In this document: in pieces, positions 34,847 through 46,613 of the stretch | How the letters are laid out: each line of letters opens with the position of its first letter | How positions within the stretch are numbered: position 1 is the first letter of the stretch | NCBI GenBank assembly: GCA_037783415.1 | Contig: JAZGTN010000026.1 | Span: 2,005,001-2,069,000, forward strand | DNA: 64,000 bases | Source: Leptasterias polaris | Taxonomy: Eukaryota > Echinodermata > Asteroidea > Forcipulatida > Asteriidae | Direction of reading: 5' to 3' | Notes under the pieces: model-generated | Told to the model about the DNA's origin: nothing | Database searches by the model: none | What the model saw: only the letters and a program-made list of their open reading frames with translations | Position numbers and translations under genes: made by a program

Positions 34847-36613
34847 TCAATTATCCATGGCACCCTCCTCGTCTTCAGTAGCATCTGCAACAGCAGCATC
34901 TGTGGCAACATCTTCGGCAACATCTTCGGCAGCGACAGCTGGAACTCCAGCCCCAACGGTATCAGGTTTCTGCAAATCAGAGCAAACACTTATTTATAAA
35001 TTAAATGTTCATCTCAACTATACCATAAAAAACTAGGGGGTATGATAGTCCCCTCCCTAAAAACAGCTCCTATACAAGCTCATTTGGTGACAATCTGGCA
35101 TAATGAAAATTATGAACCAAAATTGTATCTGCACATAAGTAAATATTATTGCTTGTCCAAAAAATATGAAGTCTCGAAACCAAAGCCTAAAAACTGACGA
35201 CTGGATAAGTTTGGGTGGCAGTGAGGTGAATCCAGCCACCCCCATCAACAAGGGCAAAACTGGACTAATGATGTGCTTCATGTACAATATTGTTTTACAG
35301 ATAATTTTGGCTGGATAATGGGTCCATCCCTTTCAAAGGGCACTCACACGTAACTACAGAGTTTTCACTCATTCAATTAAAAGATAACTGTGAAATACAC
35401 ATTTTTTTTTAAAACCCTAATCCCGTGATCAAAAAAGCCCAATGGTATTAGGGTTTATGTCCAAGCAAAAATTGGTCAAAAAAGGTTGAATGCACTTTGA
35501 AATTTACCTTGCATTTCCTCCCTCCTGGAAGATATGGGGTTCGCTTGAGAAAATCCCCTAGGACTTCTTCAATCTCCGGCGGGCGGGCTTAAGAATGACA
35601 GCCGCATTAAATATGCTGTACTCCAAAATCTTATCAGATTGACCTCCTATGAAACATACTATGAAGTTCTTGAGAAGAGATATTTTGTTTGTGAAATTCT
35701 CTATGTAAATACTTACTGTCCGAGGTTCTAGCCTTTGTCGTCGGCAGCTGGCCTTGGCGTGAGGTTGAAGGAGTTGAGAATGTGGTGGCAGATGATGATC
35801 CCCTCGTGAATGTGGTGGCAGATGATGATCCCTTCGGGCTTGTTGATGTCGACAATTTGGGGACAGGAAGTTTCCTAGTCTTATTTGCCTGTCTCGGGCT
35901 TCTGGGCACTGGCTCAGGGTCTAACTCCATATCTGGAAATACATCACAGACATTAGGAAGATATCAAGCAAGAAAAGAATGTTCCAGCTTTATGAATTCA
36001 TTTTTATGTTAATTTTCAATTTTGATGAAAATTATGCCCCCCCAAATGTGCAATTTCTACATGTACAATACAAATTGATACGCTGCGATAATTTGACTTT
36101 CCTCATTGCTTTCACCCTAAATGCAGCAAAATTTGTTGAAATTGAAGGAACATTTGTCTAATTTAGGATATGCATACCCATTTTAATTACAAGACAGAAT
36201 AAAGATGTTAAAAATGCAAAAAAGGGGTGAGCAGTGTCAATAAAAAAAATTTAACTTATGAGAACCCTCAAGCAGTTTTATCTCTTGTATTTAATTAAGC
36301 GCCAAGTGAGTTTTCAGAATACAGACTTGCTAATCAACACCGAATTAAACGCCAATTGTGCTTTCAGAGTACTTCCCCAGACCTTCAGCAGGGATATGAC
36401 CATAAAAAGCTGAAAAGGGCTAATGTGTGAAAATTTTCCAGAAGAATTAAAGTATACCATTTTTGTGTTAAAACAACTTACCGGCATCACTGTCCGATTC
36501 ACTTAGAAATCTCAATGGCGCATGCCTCTTCCTATGGCTGCTATCCTCATCTGTGTCCAGATTTGATGTTTCCTCTGCCTTCCTGGCAATTGATCTGGCT
36601 TTCTCATAGTTGC
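34847..36613 (-). CDS. Spliced gene inside the TA element, resembling parts of DUF4806-type proteins
   Basis: Four consecutive exons with matching phases on the minus strand: 36482-36613 (132 bp, ACAG acceptor, GTAAGT donor), 35717-35932 (216 bp), 35508-35587 (80 bp) and 34847-34969 (ends at TGA). The first encodes NYEKARSIARKAEETSNLDT with RKRHAPLRFLSESDSD; the second a Ser/Thr/Pro-rich linker with a repeated GSSSATTF; the third RPPEIEEVLGDFLKRTP and PGGRKCK; the last an acidic Ala/Asp/Glu tail. From memory, the KARxxARKAEETSNL and GGRKxK parts recall proteins with DUF4806, but the DUF4806 core itself is not seen between exons 2 and 3. The 5' end is undefined; a noncoding exon with donor CCAAAG-GTAAGT near 37632 is possible. 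Function unknown. It may be cargo or a host gene caught by the element. Confidence 0.55.
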
Positions 36614-36934
36614 CTGTATGTAAACACAAAATACATGCAAAATGATAGAAAACATGCATGCAAAACAGGCAATTCAGTCATATTAAGCTACGGTATTACC
36701 AATTGGAACGGATCCTTTGGTTACTACAGCAGGGAGCCAGTGAAAACCAATTTGTCACTCCTGCCAAAAGAATTTGTAAGAAATTGTGTAACGGCTGAGA
36801 AAATAGCAAAATGAACATGCAATGGAGGGTGCTTATTCAATAATATTATTTAGTGTGGTCCCACATCTAACTTTTACTGTTTTCTGTGTTGGCTGTACAG
36901 AAATTACCATGTGCTTAGATCTATAAATGTCCAG

Positions 36935-36960
36935 TTGAATTGAATTGAATTGAATTGAAT
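36935..36960. repeat. (GAATT)n microsatellite
   Basis: Five copies of TTGAA in an intronic or untranslated stretch of the TA element. Confidence 0.85.
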
Positions 36961-38129
36961 CTATGTAAATATGATGTAAAAATTAACCTGATTTGTTTTG
37001 ATTGAACTTCATAATCATATGTCTGAATGTTTCTCCCATAGCAACAACGAAAGAGCGCGCCGTTTAGTTAATACCTGAGCGCACGATCGCAGGGCGCAAA
37101 TTTTTAATACGCGCTTAAATTTTGAGCAAGCTAAACACAGCTCTACGGTTATAAATTTGTTGCGCGCTGTTTTTTGTGCGCAAGATTTCAAATTTGCGCG
37201 TCGCGCTCGACTTTGCAATCAATGCAAAACAGTTGGGCACATAGTGCACGTACAAACTTCACACAGAAAGTACATTATGTTCGGGACGATTTGTACATGT
37301 TTGCGTTTTATTTCAAGTATAATTTTCACCGAAAGTGAACGGAGATATTTAAAAACTATTCAAGGAGTAGTTTAAAGTACTGGGAATATATGAATGGACT
37401 TTCAGCTTCTACCATCAGGTAAAAAAGGGTGAAAACAACTCAGGACGTCAGTGGCAGTGCAACGGAGACTGACGTCCGACCAGGGCTAATATATAGTACA
37501 TGCAGACATGATCATGACACAATCTGACACTCTTTGATTCCAATGTTTTCCCACATATTACACGTCTCAAATTCACTCCAAAACATTTAAACACCTAACA
37601 GATATCAATTGTAAAATATCACTTACCTTTGGTGTTGAAGTCTCACAGATTAGGTAGAAAGTTCAGGATTTCTTGATAGCTCATGAAGAGGCAAACACGG
37701 TATTCAACGGGAAATTTTTGAATGTAATTATTACGCAAGGCGCGCATGCGCAGCGCGCGGCCGGCCGGCCAGGCATGCAGGCACCGCATGGCACGACATT
37801 ACGTCATCGATCAATCCTCGCCGAGCGGCCTCGTTCGTTGCATGTGTATAAAAGATCATGGTAAAAATGTAAGAATGAAAGGATTTGAAATTACCGGTAA
37901 TAAAATTGAGTTTGTAAAATCATTAAAAATATGTTATTGTTATGTATTTTTGTTTACGAATCGTGTATATACATGTATATGATAAAATAAACAAATCTCG
38001 CTTTCAATATAGAATCGCCTGTAGTATTTTAGTGATCTGTGTTTTCGTTTGTTTTTATTTAGTTGCACGTAGAAAAAATATTATCACTTCTGGTATTTGT
38101 TTAAAAAAATTCTTAGTTTATTTATTGAA

Positions 38130-38450
38130 GTGGACGTATATAAAACGTTCTGTAAACGTTATGTACAAAACGTTTATTTTGTAACGTCCACAAACGTTTT
38201 GTCAACGTCCTATACCAAACGTTCTGTAAACGTCCTATACCAAACGTTCTGTAAACGTCGTGTACAAAACGTTTAATTTTGAAACGTCCAAAAAACGTTT
38301 TTTAAACGTTCACAAAAACCTAAACTTTGACGCAAATGAGAAGTCCAAACTTTAACGTTATATAAACGTTTTGAAAACGTTCATTTAGGACGAAGACGTA
38401 CCTGACCTAAATAAAACGTTTTGAAAACGTTCTGAAAACGTTCTGTGTTT
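38130..38450. repeat. Right subterminal AACGTT array
   Basis: Mirror of the left array: AAACGTTCTGTAAACGT repeated three or more times, CCAAACGTTCTGTAAACGTC twice, then GAAAACGTTCTGAAAACG at the very end. Both ends having many short palindromes suggests repeated binding sites. Confidence 0.8.
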
Positions 38451-38746
38451 GCTGGGTAGGGCTAAAATCCGTTTTTTCGTGCAACAGAAATGGGGACTAC
38501 TTTGTTTATTCATGAAAATCAGCAAAATATTCATTCCATTCGATATAATAATGTGCCCAATAAATATACGTGCACATTAAAATACAAATAAAGAAAGAAT
38601 TTCGATAAAAAAATCAGGTTTAACATTCGCGAACAAGGTTGTTCACGTGATAAATTCAGCGAATGAGCGCTCCCGATACGTCAGGTGCGGTAATTGGCCA
38701 ATCACGCAGCTCGTACTAAGCTCCGTTCGGTAGCTGACAAAACAAC

Positions 38747-41009
38747 ATGGCGACGCCCGTCGCAACGGAAGTGACAGCAAAACCTGTTCACATTTCGTCC
38801 AAATTTTGCGTGATGCATGTTGTTAATAAAACTAAAAGCAATTTCATTCAATTCCCTGAAAAAAGTTGGTCCCGTTTTGTTTTATTTTCGAGTAAATGGT
38901 TGCTCTATGACTGCAAAGAACGCGATTTACTGACCGACTGTGCGGTAAAACTTGGGCTTGATTTTGCCGATATACAATCCTGCATTGATCGAAGCCAAAC
39001 CAGAAAATCCTAACATTGGCTACCATTATGAATGTTCTCGTCGCTTTTGTGACATCAGTAAAGTGAACAGACTCAAGGAGAAAAAGACCAAAACATCTAC
39101 ATCTCATGGTATGTATGTTAATATTATGATTAATATTATGTATTGTAATTATTATTTTTTTATTTTTTATTTTTTTAGTAAGCTTTTAAGTTTAGCCAAA
39201 CAAAAGTTTCAATTGTTCTGCAAGTGCAACATTGAATCTGATCGTGATAATATTAATAAAGAATTAACTTTTTATTGACATGTATCATGATCAAATAAAT
39301 CATCATGCTTGATTCAAGCAAGTTAATAATAAATTCCTGAATATTTTGAGTTGGCCTTATTATTATCATTATCAATGATTTTGATATCTTCAAACTCAAT
39401 TGACAAATGCAAAGCAGACTCGGCATGTCATGCATGATAACATGTACATTTTATGATTTTGTTTATCTATTTCAAGACTACAATTTATAATACGAATCGT
39501 ACTATTGCAAGCATGCTCTTTTACTTCTACAGTATCATGATATTTGGGGCTACCGCTATGTTGTTTGTCATCAGGCTTATGTCATACCTCACTACAGTTT
39601 TTAGGATCCACAAATAATTAAGAAATAATTGTGTACATACATGTACACATTTTTACTAAAATGAATGTTTGCAAAATTTAAAACTGAGGTTATTTTTATT
39701 TTGTGTTTTTGTTTTGTCATGGTTATTAATTTGTTAACTAGCAACTGACAAAACAATATTTAATTTTTTATGTGTGTGTGTGTTATGTTTATGTTTAGAC
39801 AACAATTCAATGGTTGGTAGGTAGGAAGAAAATAAATACAGTTTTTTATATTTTGACAAAAAGTTTCATTCTAATCACTAAACATTTGTGTTCTCTTTTA
39901 TTGCAGATGACGGGACAGACATGAATGAACTTGATGATGGCCCAGTTGTAGTAAGTGAAAGTAGTGGAGAGCCCAGCAGAAAGAGAATGTTGCGTTCCTC
40001 AGATGCAAACAGCCGCAAAAGAGATTGGAGCAGGCGACATATGTTTCCTGAAGAGTGCATTTTCTGCCATAGCAACCAATACAAGCGCAGTCACATTTCA
40101 GGAAAGAGGTCAATGGTAAGGCTTGTAAAATGTGAACTCATCAGTGGAGGTCAACTTCTAAAGGCTGCAAAAGCAAAAGAGGATGTACAAATGCTACATC
40201 AAATAGAAGGGGAGGACTTGGTTGCCAGGGAGCTTCAGTACCATCATGGCTGCTACAAGAATTTCACAAGATTTTTTAGTAAACCTCGCAAGCCATGCAT
40301 TGACCTCAGTTCAAAATGGCTATATTGATGCTTTTAACAAATTCAGCCAAGACACCATCAGAAAGCGTCTAATTATAGGCAAAGAAATTCTAACATTGAG
40401 TAAACTCAACAAGATATTTATCCGCGCCATTAAAGAAATCAGCGGCACCGATGCACCATATCGAACATGGCATCTGAAGACGCGACTACAGAAAAGCTTT
40501 CCACAGCTAGTCTTCGTCAAAGCCAAAAATAAAAACATGAGTGACATTGTGTTTAGTGAGAGTCTATCAGCTGAAGATTTGGCCGAGGACTTGGTGGACG
40601 ATACAGCAGGGAGTTCAACAGATGACAGCACAGATGTGGAAGAGGAGACTATACCAACTGTTTCAGAATCCAAAGTACCACCCACAAATGACCACTTCGC
40701 ATGCTGTATAGAGCTGCACTTATCATAAAGGCTGCTGTCTCCATTAAGCCATCTTCACCACCACCATATCCACCTACTTCTGACGACCTAAAAGAAGAGA
40801 AAGTAAAGGCAGAGGTTCCTTTTCAACTGTTCAACTTCCTTGCTTGGATGACAGGTGTGTCCAGTGAGCCGGATGATGCAGACTTTGTGGAAGTTCCAGA
40901 CGACAAACAAAGAAGGCTGCTATCAATTTCGCAAGATATAATTTTCTTGGCCTCCAAACGACCCATGCCGGCAACCAACTGGTACTCCATGGTACGACTG
41001 CCAGTCTAG
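38747..41009 (+). pseudogene. Two-exon gene of an unnamed Cys/His family, with three frameshifts
   Basis: Exon 1 (38747-39108) starts MATPVATEV in a good context (AACATGG). It shifts frame once between about 38952 and 39013 and ends in GYHYECSRRFCDISKVNRL with donor ATG-GTATGT. Exon 2 starts at 39907 after TTTATTGCAG, phase 1 on both sides. It encodes CIFCHSNQYKRSH and ELQYHHGCYKNFTRFF, a CxxC plus HxxC arrangement that suggests zinc binding. Frameshifts near 40300 and 40690-40730 then separate further conserved-looking parts (KEILTLSKLNKIF, TWHLKTRLQKSFPQL, QLFNFLAWMTG). The parts resemble a multi-copy uncharacterised family that I recall from cnidarian and echinoderm genomes; no function is known to me. 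It is either a recent pseudogene or a sequence with indel errors. Confidence 0.6.
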
Positions 41010-41284
41010 CTGTCGTAAGACGCACAGATATATCAGGTTGGAGGGTTTTAAAGGGATTTAGTTAAGCCCGCATGCCCGTTGTCTGCGGACGAATACTTTC
41101 GTAAACTATTAAGACGTGGTACCACTTTTCATGTATGAAGCTTAAATATTGCGAGTGCTTCTGCAGAATATCAATAACACTCGCAGATCAGTATAATATC
41201 GTCTATTCATTTGTTTTATTCAAAGATTGCATTTGTGATCCCGCCTCACTCCTTTATATCATAAATTCTCAGGATTCTTTAACA

Positions 41285-41480
41285 TATATCAAATAATAAA
41301 CCACAAGGGAAACTGACTGGGTAGATTTTTAAATGATTTTGGGTTGAACAAAGAAAAATTGACTAGAGCGGGATTTGAACAAACGACCTCCGGTTTAACG
41401 TGCCGGCGCTCTACAGCCCTATGTTGGTGGTTTCCCTATTTTGTCAATATCTTTGTTCGGGGGGTACCAGTCAGAAGCCA
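41285..41480 (-). mobile_element. tRNA-derived SINE, copy 1 (internally deleted)
   Basis: Minus-strand copy with a B-box-like GTTCAAATCCCGC. The A-box part is damaged: relative to the next copy it lacks CAACTGTGCTATCT. The body TGGTTTATTATTTGATAT and the GGAAACCACCAACATAGGG part are shared with copy 2, about 304 bp away. Confidence 0.65.
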
Positions 41481-41588
41481 TTCAACCGCAAACTGCCGTG
41501 TAGCCAGGGATCACACCCAAGTATACGATACAACCTGGGAAGCGGCAGCCAGGGGATCACCTTAAGGGGATGTGACTTTTTATATCAG

Positions 41589-41800
41589 ATATCAAATAAT
41601 AAACCACAAGGGAAACTGACTGGGTAAATTTTTAAATCATTTTGGGTTGAACAAAGAAAAATTGACTAGAGCGGGATTTGAACCAACGACCTCCGGTTTA
41701 ACGTGCCGGCGCTCTACCAACTGTGCTATCTAGCCCTATGTTGGCGGTTTCCCTATTTTGTCAATATCTTTGTTCGGGGGTGCCAGTCAGAAGCCATTCT
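41589..41800 (-). mobile_element. tRNA-derived SINE, copy 2
   Basis: Read on the minus strand: GGGCTAGATAGCACAGTTGG (A box TAGCACAGTTGG), GAGCGCCGGCACGTTAAACC (anticodon-stem-like region) and GGTTCAAATCC (B box), then a non-tRNA body. The acceptor ends do not pair as in a working tRNA and there is extra 5' sequence (AACCGCCAACATA), so a SINE is more likely than a tRNA gene. A relative lies at 60640-60790. Confidence 0.7.
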
Positions 41801-42837
41801 TTAACATGCACAAAAATGTGCTGCATAATTTGCGAAGCTGGCCCCTCCTAGGGCTCAGCAAAAGCAGCTCTGATCTGTGCATACATGTAGCTGGGCTAAG
41901 TTCTATTTAACCAAGTTCAAATTTGGCTCTGCAATTTTGCATCTATTGGCTTCAACTTGGTAATTATGATAAACCACTTCCGAGCAGAACTTGACGTATG
42001 GTGCAGAGCTAGCCTTGAGATGGTGCCACCACGCATATTATATATAAATACTGTTACTTTAAATGTGTAGCTTCATAATAATTTCTTCTGCACTGTTTCG
42101 TAATCATTGCAATTTCCCACTGCCCGTTCATAGAGAAACTGACGATAACATAACAGTGTGTAATGAAGCTATATATGAAACTCAAATTAATTTTTTTAAT
42201 ACTTTCTTAGGCCTGCTTGTTTGTATAGAAAAATGCTCTTTAATTTGGCACTTTAAAAAAATGCAGCCAATCACATCCACCTTTCAAATAATTGTTTCTG
42301 TTTGTTGAAGCTTACATGAGCACAGTCTGATTACATGAGAATCATAAAACTTCTGTTTCTTCAACTGTAGTTATCTTGTGGAATTTGGAACAATTAATTC
42401 ACTGGTAGATAAAATGTTGTATTTTTTCTCATACAATTAACATTCAATAAGACTATGTATCTATAGAGAAAAATGTAATGTGTCATTGTGTTTGAAAGAT
42501 AATGCATATGTATAAAACCATTAAACACTTTGCTTTATATCAAAAACATATTTCATTGCTCAATTATTGATGTCTGTCTACCTTGTTGGCATGTATGCAT
42601 TATGTATTGAACATGGAAACTAAGCAAAAGTAACAGTACTCTTAAACACTTGTCATGTAAGCAGTTTCCATGACATGCGTAATGTATACATGTTGTACTG
42701 TTTTAAATAAATAAGTTGAAAATGAATCTTCTTAAAAGTAAAAAGAGTCAGCAGTCAGCTGCCAGTCATTGCCATTCTTCAAATCAAACAAGATGAACTG
42801 ATCATAGAAGGTAGAAGTGAGAAGGTAATTTTAAAAA
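41801..42837. other. Stretch with no recognised gene
   Basis: AT-rich, no coding signal. It lies between the SINEs and a LINE tail; an 81-codon frame at 42063-42308 has no recognisable features. Confidence 0.3.
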
Positions 42838-43203
42838 TTGGTTTCCATTCCACCAAATCTTCATGCAGAGCTCGGTATCCAACCCCTTAGCCACCGAAGA
42901 CGAGTAGCTGGCCTAACAGTTTTCGAAAAAATTCAGTGCTCTCTTTTACCCCATCCACTTGAAAGTCTCAAACTTCCTCTAAAAACAGCACGCCGCTTTA
43001 CTAGGCAATCATGTACACAACATCAAGATACTGTCATCATCCCCAAATCACGCACGTCTCAACATCAGAGATCCTCTATATCATCCTGTACCAGGCTTTG
43101 GAACTCACTACCTGCTTCTGTCGTTGTAGCCCAATCAGCCCAGTCTTTCAAGTCCAGGATTCATAATATCCTTATGAACATGCCCCCTGCTCAGAACTTA
43201 TGA
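42838..43203 (+). pseudogene. LINE C-terminal fragment (Jockey/CR1-like)
   Basis: 121-codon open frame with PLSHRRRVAGLTVFEKIQC, TARRFTRQS and RLWNSLPASVV, then FKSRIHNIL. This series (a short basic patch, then LWNSLP and a final FK..I) is the usual C-terminus of Jockey-superfamily LINE ORF2 after the reverse transcriptase. The RT itself is absent, so this is a 5'-truncated fragment. Confidence 0.75.
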
Positions 43204-43466
43204 ACTCTAGCTGTAGTTTATTACTATTAGCTTCTTGTTCGCTTGAGTGAGGTTTAAAAAAAAAATAAAAAATAATACAAATTTGCGGCACAACATGTGT
43301 TTCAGCTGTGGCGGACCGATGCATCTTCAACTTATCTCTATGACTATCTAGATTCAAAAATTTCATGTTTATTGGTGTATCTCAGTAAAAAGGTTGTCTA
43401 GAAACAATACTACCATCAATTTTTTCACTTTACTCCTCCAACTTTCCAGAAATAAAAGAAAAAGCA

Positions 43467-43540
43467 GTAACGTGTAGTTGATGTTACTTGCATTTTTATC
43501 AAGTTAGCGTAACGTGTAGTTGATGTTACTTGCATTTTAA
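43467..43540. repeat. 42-bp direct duplication
   Basis: GTAACGTGTAGTTGATGTTAC followed by TTGCATTTT occurs at 43467 and again at 43509. GTAAC and GTTAC within each copy form a short inverted repeat. Confidence 0.8.
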
Positions 43541-43680
43541 AAAGTGCGTGTTAAAAATTAATGAGCACCCTCGGTGTCTGGGCACATGGTTTTTCTTGTT
43601 CAGGAGCACATTCCCAACCCATCTATAGCAATTTTAAGTAATCCCCTTCGTTGTTGCACGAAATTGTCAAATTGAGCACA

Positions 43681-43706
43681 TTTTAGCCCTATGCCCCATG
43701 GCCTAA
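43681..43706 (-). other. Empty target site matching the TA-element flanks
   Basis: Minus strand reads AGGCCATGGGGCATAGGGCT then AAAAT. This equals the left flank (ends 33000) joined to the right flank (from 38457) of the 5.46-kb element with a single TA. Similarity continues outwards on both sides (TTCGTGCAAC and GGGGA-TACTT on one side, GTACCATTTCGATG on the other), so this is a paralogous unoccupied copy of the host repeat. Confidence 0.8.
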
Positions 43707-44640
43707 TATAGTACCATTTCGATGTTCATTTTATGAATCAATTCGCTTATTCAAAATCACTTCGCTCACTCTGAATTAATTCGCTTATTCGGAATTAATT
43801 CGCTTTTTCTGAATTATTTTGCTGATTCGTAACCATTTTGCTTATTTGTTATGATTTTGCTCATTCGTAACCATTACGCTCGTTGATGTGATTGTAAAGT
43901 TAATTACACTTAGCACTACATCATTCAGTGATTCACCACAAGACACACAGTACCATTTCGATGTTCATTTATAAAATGTGAATGAATCACTTCGCTGATT
44001 TGGAATCAATTTGCTTATTCGGAATCAATTCACTTAATCAAAATTAATTCGCTTATTCTGAATTTGCTGATTTGTAACCATTTCGCTTATTCGTAACCAT
44101 TATGCTTGTTGAAGTAGATTATAAAAATAAATGTGAATGAATTAATATTTGCCTATTCAGAATCACTTCACTGATTTGGAATCAATTTGCTTATTCAGCG
44201 AATCAATACGTTTCTTCAGAATCATTTCGCTTATTCTGAATAATTTTGCCCATTCTTAACTATTTCGCTTATTCGTTACAGTCTTGCTCATTCGTAATCA
44301 TTACGCTTGTTGATGTAGATTGTGAAGTTAATTACACTTAACACTCATTCAATGATTCACCACAAATGATAGCACCGTTTCAATGTTCATTCATAAAATG
44401 TGAATGAATCATTACGCTTATTCAGAATCACTTTGCTTATTCAGAATTAATTTCCTTTTCAGAATCATTTTGCTCATTCGTAACCATTTCGCTCATTCGT
44501 AACCATTACACTTGTTGATAAAGATTGTGAAGTTTCTGAATTACACTTAACACTACATCATCATGATTCACCACAAGACATATACATTGATAGTACCATT
44601 TCGATGTTCATTTATAAAATGTGTATGCCGTGTTAACTTC
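43700..44640. repeat. ATTCGCTT-rich satellite, second block
   Basis: Same short repeats and conserved block (ACTACATCATTCAGTGATTC, ATTTCGATGTTCATTTATAA) as 30450-31110. Three to four larger sub-units of about 250-270 bp can be followed, each with one TGATGTAGATTGTAAAG block. Confidence 0.75.
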
Positions 44641-45160
44641 CAAATCTCGGGCAGGTGTATTCGTCCGTGCACGGTCCACTTTTACGTAGACGGAGTATTA
44701 TGATGCCTAGATCGAAGCCAAATAAGTAAAGCAACAGGTGTTTATGTTTCACACAGGTTTGTCCTCTCTGACAAGTTTCAGAAAGAAATTGCTGTCACTT
44801 TGTGGTAATTGACAACACACGTAATACGAAAAACTGCAAAAATAGCGCTACTCGAAGAAGTTGTTGTCGCATGTCTGCCTAACCCGGTGCTTTGTAGAAC
44901 GTGCTGAGGCAGATGAAGCACACACATTGCACTTGATTGAAATGATTCTGAGTAAGCATATTAAATCAGAATAAGCAGTGATTCTAGTAAACAAAATAAT
45001 TCTGACTTCGTAAGCAAGATGATTTTGTGCGTACACAAATCGTTTTGTGAAATCGTTTTATTTCAGGCTATATAGATTATAATCATCGAGGTAGAAATTC
45101 AAATAGACCATGCTATAATATAGTCGCGCCGGCCGCCGAGGAGCACCGTAAAGTTTGATT
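44641..45160. other. Stretch with no recognised gene
   Basis: No family recognised between the satellite and the LINE at 45.17 kb. A 62-codon minus frame (44848-45036) has no features. Confidence 0.3.
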
Positions 45161-46295
45161 GTTTACTCGTTGTGCTGTGATAGTTTGTATATTGTTTAAA
45201 CAGATCCTTATCTTTGTTAATTCTTAAATTCAGTTAATTCAGTCGCCCTAGTATTTATTTCTTGTTGTTTTTTGTTATGCCTGTTAAGTTCCCATGTGTT
45301 TTTTGTAATCGTCCCGTCAAGGTTAACCAATGTGGAATATTGTGTGACATCTGTAACAACTGGGTTCATTTGAAATGTACATGTCTTTCTACTCAGGATT
45401 ACATCGAACTTTCCAACAACAATCAACCCTGGTTTTGCCATTTATGTTTAGCCAACATCTTACCATTCACTTCCTTAGACCATGCTGAATTTCAAGAGGT
45501 ATTTCATGATTTTAGCTCCCATCCAAGTAGCCTTATGATCCAACTACCTTACTTTCCGACTTGCCTCAATTTAGAAATGTACACACCATAGACCCCGATA
45601 ATCCTGTGCCGGTTACACATAAGTGCCTGTACTCCTCCGAAAAAGATTTGTGTATTCTCCAGTCTAATTCTGTTGCCAATCAAAAGCTAGATTTTATCCA
45701 CTTTAATATACGAAGTCTCCCGAAGAATTTTGATAACTTTAAATTACTTCTTCAGTCACTAAGCGAATTCTCAGTTATTGCTCTCACAGAAACTTGGCTT
45801 AAAGATGACAATTCCACTATGTTTTCGTTACCTGGTTATAAATTAATTACCAATAATAGAATTGATAAAATTGGTGGTGGCGTTGCCATTTATGTGCTAA
45901 ATGACATTCAGTATAATATCCGTCAGGATCTCAATTATTCCAATAACTCAATTGAATCGCTGTTTATTGAATTGAGACAAACGTCATCAAAAAACGTGAT
46001 AATTGGTGTCTTATACAAACCTCCACAAGTTTCATATAATGATTTTATGTACCACTTCGATAATATAACCCTTTCATTACCAGCAAATATTTCACAGTAG
46101 GACCTTGCATACCAGCAGTGTGTTACCCCTCACAATGCTTCTGCACCAACGAATTTGTGTGGATTTTAATGAAGAGCGCCACCAATGTGCAGTGAGTGAT
46201 TTTTCATGTGTATTGTATGCACTGTACAGGCATACAGTGTAATCCTCCATGGTGTAAGTAAATCAAATAGCATTATAGCATACCACCAAATCTAA

Positions 46296-46455
46296 ATCAT
46301 TTTATGTCACTGAACTATTTATTGAAGGACATTAAATCCAAATGAACCACAAAAAAGTGTTGACAAACGACCAAATATAAATCATTTTATGTCACTGAAC
46401 TATTTATTGAAGGACATTAAATACAAATGAACCACAAAAAAGTGTTGACAAACGA
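46296..46455. repeat. 85-bp direct duplication
   Basis: ATCATTTTATGTCACTGAAC through GTTGACAAACGACCA occurs at 46296 and again at 46381 with one visible change (ATCCAAATG and ATACAAATG). It lies near the left end of the inserted element. Confidence 0.8.
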
Positions 46456-46613
46456 CCACCCCCTCCCCCTCCCCCCCTCTTTCAAAGTTGCCTTGGATTG
46501 CGGACACACGAACACATTTTTGGCGGCAACATTGAATAGGGGGGGCGGGGGGGGGGGGCTATTGTTAAAAATGCCTACAAATATGGAGCTACATATTTCT
46601 TTATGCCATTAAT

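Larger units (their letters stand above)
33001..38456. mobile_element. 5.46-kb DNA element with AACGTT-rich ends in a TA site
   Basis: Left end CCCAACTAACAAATGGACG and right end, read inward, CCCAGCAAACACAGAACG are imperfect terminal inverted repeats. Inside each end lie several hundred bases crowded with AACGTT and ACGTTTT motifs (33020-33690 and 38130-38450). TA flanks both sides. The joined flanks, GGGGCA-TA-GGGCTAAAAT, match an uninterrupted site at about 43681-43706 on the minus strand, which fixes the insertion point and a TA target duplication. No transposase is recognised; it carries a spliced minus-strand gene (34847-36613). The superfamily cannot be assigned from sequence alone. Confidence 0.75.

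Noticed and set aside
36700..36760. A possible upstream exon of the TA-element gene (VTNWFSLAPCC)
   Set aside because: Splice-like borders exist, but its exit phase does not match the exon at 36482-36613 and would bring a stop.
41640..41790. A functional tRNA gene on the minus strand
   Set aside because: A and B boxes are present, but the acceptor arms do not pair, extra 5' sequence is shared with a second copy, and a non-tRNA body follows; a SINE explains all of it.
42063..42308. 81-codon plus-strand frame
   Set aside because: No motif, no splice context, AT-rich composition as expected by chance.
46427..46612. 61-codon frame across a C-run and G-run
   Set aside because: Low-complexity runs create the frame; no domain or neighbour supports it.
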